Positions 30,110 through 32,574 of a stretch of DNA of 32,574 nt are shown piece after piece. A model generated the notes under the pieces. The model did not search any database, was not told the origin of the DNA, and was given only the letters and a program-made list of their open reading frames with translations. The DNA comes from Endomicrobium sp. (GTDB taxonomy: Bacteria; Elusimicrobiota; Endomicrobiia; Endomicrobiales; Endomicrobiaceae): positions 1 through 32,574 of the forward strand of contig JAISWG010000008.1 in the NCBI GenBank assembly GCA_031271205.1, written 5' to 3'. Positions within the stretch are counted from its first letter, which is position 1. Each line of letters begins with the position of its first letter. The translations under genes were made by a program, and so were the position numbers.

Positions 30110-30713
30110 GCTGACCATAGCTAGAATATGTTTAGTACCTTTTTTTATTTTATTTATGTCGTTAGGAGGTTTTTTAAACACAATTCTTGCTTTAACTGTT
30201 TTTTTTGTGGCGTCAATCACAGATTTTTTTGATGGGCATATTGCAAGAAAGCAAAAAACTATAACGTCTTTAGGTATTTTTTTAGATCCTTTAGCTGATA
30301 AATTATTAATATCTTCGGCATTTATATGTTTTGTGAGTATACCATATCTTAGAATAGCGGCATGGATGGTTATAGTGATAATATCTAGGGAATTTTTAAT
30401 AACTGGACTTCGCTCAATTGCAGCGTATAAAAATGTGATTATACCTGCAGATAAGTCAGGTAAATTTAAAACTACATTGCAAATTGTGGTTATTATAACT
30501 ACGTTGGCAATTATAATAATTAATGAGGTCTTTGTTAAGTACAGAGGTATTTCAATTGATTTTTTTAAATTTTATAATATCGGAGCATATTCTTATGTAA
30601 TTGTTGCAATAGAAAAAATTCCATATTGGTTTACTTTTTTTGCTGCTATCTTTACAATTTTTTCTGGTGTAAATTATGTGTTAAAATATAAAAATTTATT
30701 AACTTTTAAATGA
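30093..30713 (+). CDS. pgsA: CDP-diacylglycerol-glycerol-3-phosphate 3-phosphatidyltransferase
   Basis: NLANKLTIARICLVPFF and CDP-alcohol motif DFFDGHIARKQKTITSLGIFLDPLADK. ATG 30093 preferred, overlapping rimO. Confidence 0.93.
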   Translation: MNLANKLTIARICLVPFFILFMSLGGFLNTILALTVFFVASITDFFDGHIARKQKTITSLGIFLDPLADKLLISSAFICFVSIPYLRIAAWMVIVIISREFLITGLRSIAAYKNVIIPADKSGKFKTTLQIVVIITTLAIIIINEVFVKYRGISIDFFKFYNIGAYSYVIVAIEKIPYWFTFFAAIFTIFSGVNYVLKYKNLLTFK

Positions 30714-31177
30714 TGAATAAAATAGTAATTTTTTTTTCTTCAGTAGCTTATTTAGGATATATTAAGTGTGCTTCTGGAACTTTTGGCAGTTTAGCAGGAG
30801 TTTTATTTTGGGTATTTTTTATGCCAAAAAACATTTTTGTTCAACTGTACTCTTTAGTTGCAATATTTTTTATTTCTATTTTTTCTTCTTCTCTGGCAGA
30901 GTATATTTACAAAATAAAAGATGATCATAGAATAGTTATTGATGAAGTTGCAGGTACGTGGTTTTCTTTGGCTTTGTTGCCGAAAAATTTCTTGTTTTTT
31001 TTTCTAGGATTTTTATTGTTTAGGTTATTGGATATAAAAAAACCTTGGATAATAAAATCAGTTCAAAATATCAAAGGTGGTCTTGGCATTACAATAGACG
31101 ATGTTGTAGCTGGAATATTTGTAAACTTTATACTTCAAATTGTAAATTTTGCTTTACTAAATAACCAAATAGGATAA
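30710..31177 (+). CDS. pgpA: Phosphatidylglycerophosphatase A
   Basis: KCASGTFGSLAGVLFW, VIDEVAGTWFSL, LDIKKPWIIKSVQNIKGGLGITIDDVVAGI; ATGA overlap with pgsA. Confidence 0.9.
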   Translation: MMNKIVIFFSSVAYLGYIKCASGTFGSLAGVLFWVFFMPKNIFVQLYSLVAIFFISIFSSSLAEYIYKIKDDHRIVIDEVAGTWFSLALLPKNFLFFFLGFLLFRLLDIKKPWIIKSVQNIKGGLGITIDDVVAGIFVNFILQIVNFALLNNQIG

Positions 31178-31179
31178 AG

Positions 31180-31794
31180 ATGATTAAAGTAAAAAAAATA
31201 AAAACTGGAGTTATTGATGAAAATTGTTATCTAGTTTATGATGCGGATACCAAATATGTTGCTATCATAGATCCAGGTGAAAACGCCAATCAGATTATCA
31301 ATATTATAGAGTCGGAAAATTTGAACCCAGAAATTCTTATTAACACGCATGGACATTACGATCACGTTACAGCTGATGATAAAATTCGTTTAAAGTATAA
31401 AGTACCGCTAGCAATTCACAAAGATGACGCTGAGATGCTTGCAGACCCTGAGAAAAACTATTCTTCTGTTAGTGGGACTCCAATAAGTATTAAAGATCCT
31501 GAAATTTTACTTGAAGATAATCAGAAAGTAAAATTATCTTTTATTACTTTTAAAGTTTTGAGCACTCCGGGTCATTCAAAAGGTAGTGTATGCTTATTAT
31601 TTGGGTCATATTTATTTACAGGTGACACTCTTTTTGCAGGGGCTATAGGCAGGACTGACTTATGGGGTGGTAATAGTGAAGAACTTTTGAAATCGCTTGA
31701 AAAACTAAAAAAATTGGATTCTTGTATTACAATTTGTTCTGGACACGGAAGTATGACTACAATTGCCAATGAGCTTAGACATAATACAATTTAA
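31180..31794 (+). CDS. MBL-fold metallo-hydrolase (glyoxalase II-like)
   Basis: INTHGHYDHVTAD, TPGHSKGSVCLLF, LFTGDTLFAGAIGRTDL, ICSGHGSMTTIANE. Confidence 0.9.
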   Translation: MIKVKKIKTGVIDENCYLVYDADTKYVAIIDPGENANQIINIIESENLNPEILINTHGHYDHVTADDKIRLKYKVPLAIHKDDAEMLADPEKNYSSVSGTPISIKDPEILLEDNQKVKLSFITFKVLSTPGHSKGSVCLLFGSYLFTGDTLFAGAIGRTDLWGGNSEELLKSLEKLKKLDSCITICSGHGSMTTIANELRHNTI

Positions 31795-31828
31795 AACATT
31801 AAGCATATCAGAATAAATTTTCTCGTAT

Positions 31829-32082
31829 TTATCTACCTGATAAACTTAAATTAAAAGGTTGATAATTTCCGTTGCTATAATTCGTACCACGTAACTGAGA
31901 ACCACAACATTTGTATTCGATAAATCGAACTTCAAAACTAAATCTTAAAAGCACAAATTAAAGCTGTGAGGGGTTTTAAACAACCTGCGAAAATTTCGCT
32001 CTATTAGTGAAACTAGCTGTTTTTACGTTATAGCCCAATAACCAATTTACTGAATTATTTGAACTTTAGAGTTTTGAACTTA
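31829..32082 (-). pseudogene. Remnant of a beta-barrel outer-membrane protein, possibly LptD-like C-terminus
   Basis: One minus-strand frame with a few internal stops reads SSNNSVNWLLGYNVKTASFTNRAKFSQVV*NPSQL*FVLLRFSFEVRFIEYKCCGSQLRGTNYSNGNYQPFNLSLSGR*. Strand-like alternation and a Cys-Cys near the C-terminus recall LptD. Family assignment weak. Confidence 0.35.
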
Positions 32083-32574
32083 ATGCAAAAAAATTGTATA
32101 ATTTCCAACAATTACGGAAAATCAGTAATCCAAGACACAAAGCTGCATTAATAACTTTTTATAGCTTTTTATTTTGTTTTTAATCTTTAATACGAATATA
32201 TTTATTTGTATATTTTTTAATAAATAAGTTTTTGTGCAATAATGGTTTTGTCTTTAGAATAACAAATATATTTATACAAAGTTAGACAAATTTTGATATT
32301 TTATTTTCTGGTATAAAATCTCTATAAGATAAAATCAGGTAATGAATAAATATATAATTTAATGTTAATATACGGTCAAAAAATAAATTAAATCTAAGAG
32401 TTTTAAGAATTAATATATATAAAAGATAATTATAAAGAAAAGGTACTGTATTTATGCTCATAAAAAGATTAAAACAAAATAGAGCAAAATATTTTCATTG
32501 GTAAAGTTGATCATTAATAAATAAAATAAAAAGAGAAACAGAAGAGCACAAAAAAATATATTAGCGGCAGAGAA

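Noticed and set aside
1-32574. CRISPR array, transposase/integrase, toxin-antitoxin or defence island
   Set aside because: No regularly spaced repeats, no DDE/integrase motifs and no defence-gene signatures seen in any supplied ORF.

Overview
The window is AT-rich bacterial chromosome with housekeeping genes nearly all on the + strand: dnaX-recR, a four-gene pyruvate/2-oxoacid:ferredoxin oxidoreductase cluster (gamma-delta-alpha-beta), a ZapB-like/ZapA pair, rarA, a 5-formyl-THF cyclo-ligase, rny, ispA, dxs, tlyA, leuS, an LptE-like gene, an FtsB/DivIC-like gene, rpsO-pnp, accB, ftsK, rimO-pgsA-pgpA and an MBL-fold hydrolase. Gene content, AT bias and long non-coding gaps suggest a genome-reduced Elusimicrobia/Endomicrobium-type endosymbiont; this is inference, not tested. 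The large gaps appear to hold decayed genes. By hand translation I recognise probable remnants of xseA and xseB (between rny and ispA), mutS (minus strand, before rpsO), lolA (between ftsK and rimO) and a beta-barrel outer-membrane protein, possibly LptD-like (minus strand, right end). The retained LptE-like protein lacks a lipobox cysteine, which fits the lolA decay. I also note a strong terminator hairpin after the POR cluster, good sigma70-type promoters before the zapB-like gene and rpsO, a perfect inverted repeat just before rimO, and a weak 6S RNA candidate. I did not find a convincing undescribed multi-gene system. The most informative content is the pattern of gene decay in the gaps. 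No tRNA, rRNA, CRISPR array or intact mobile element was recognised.
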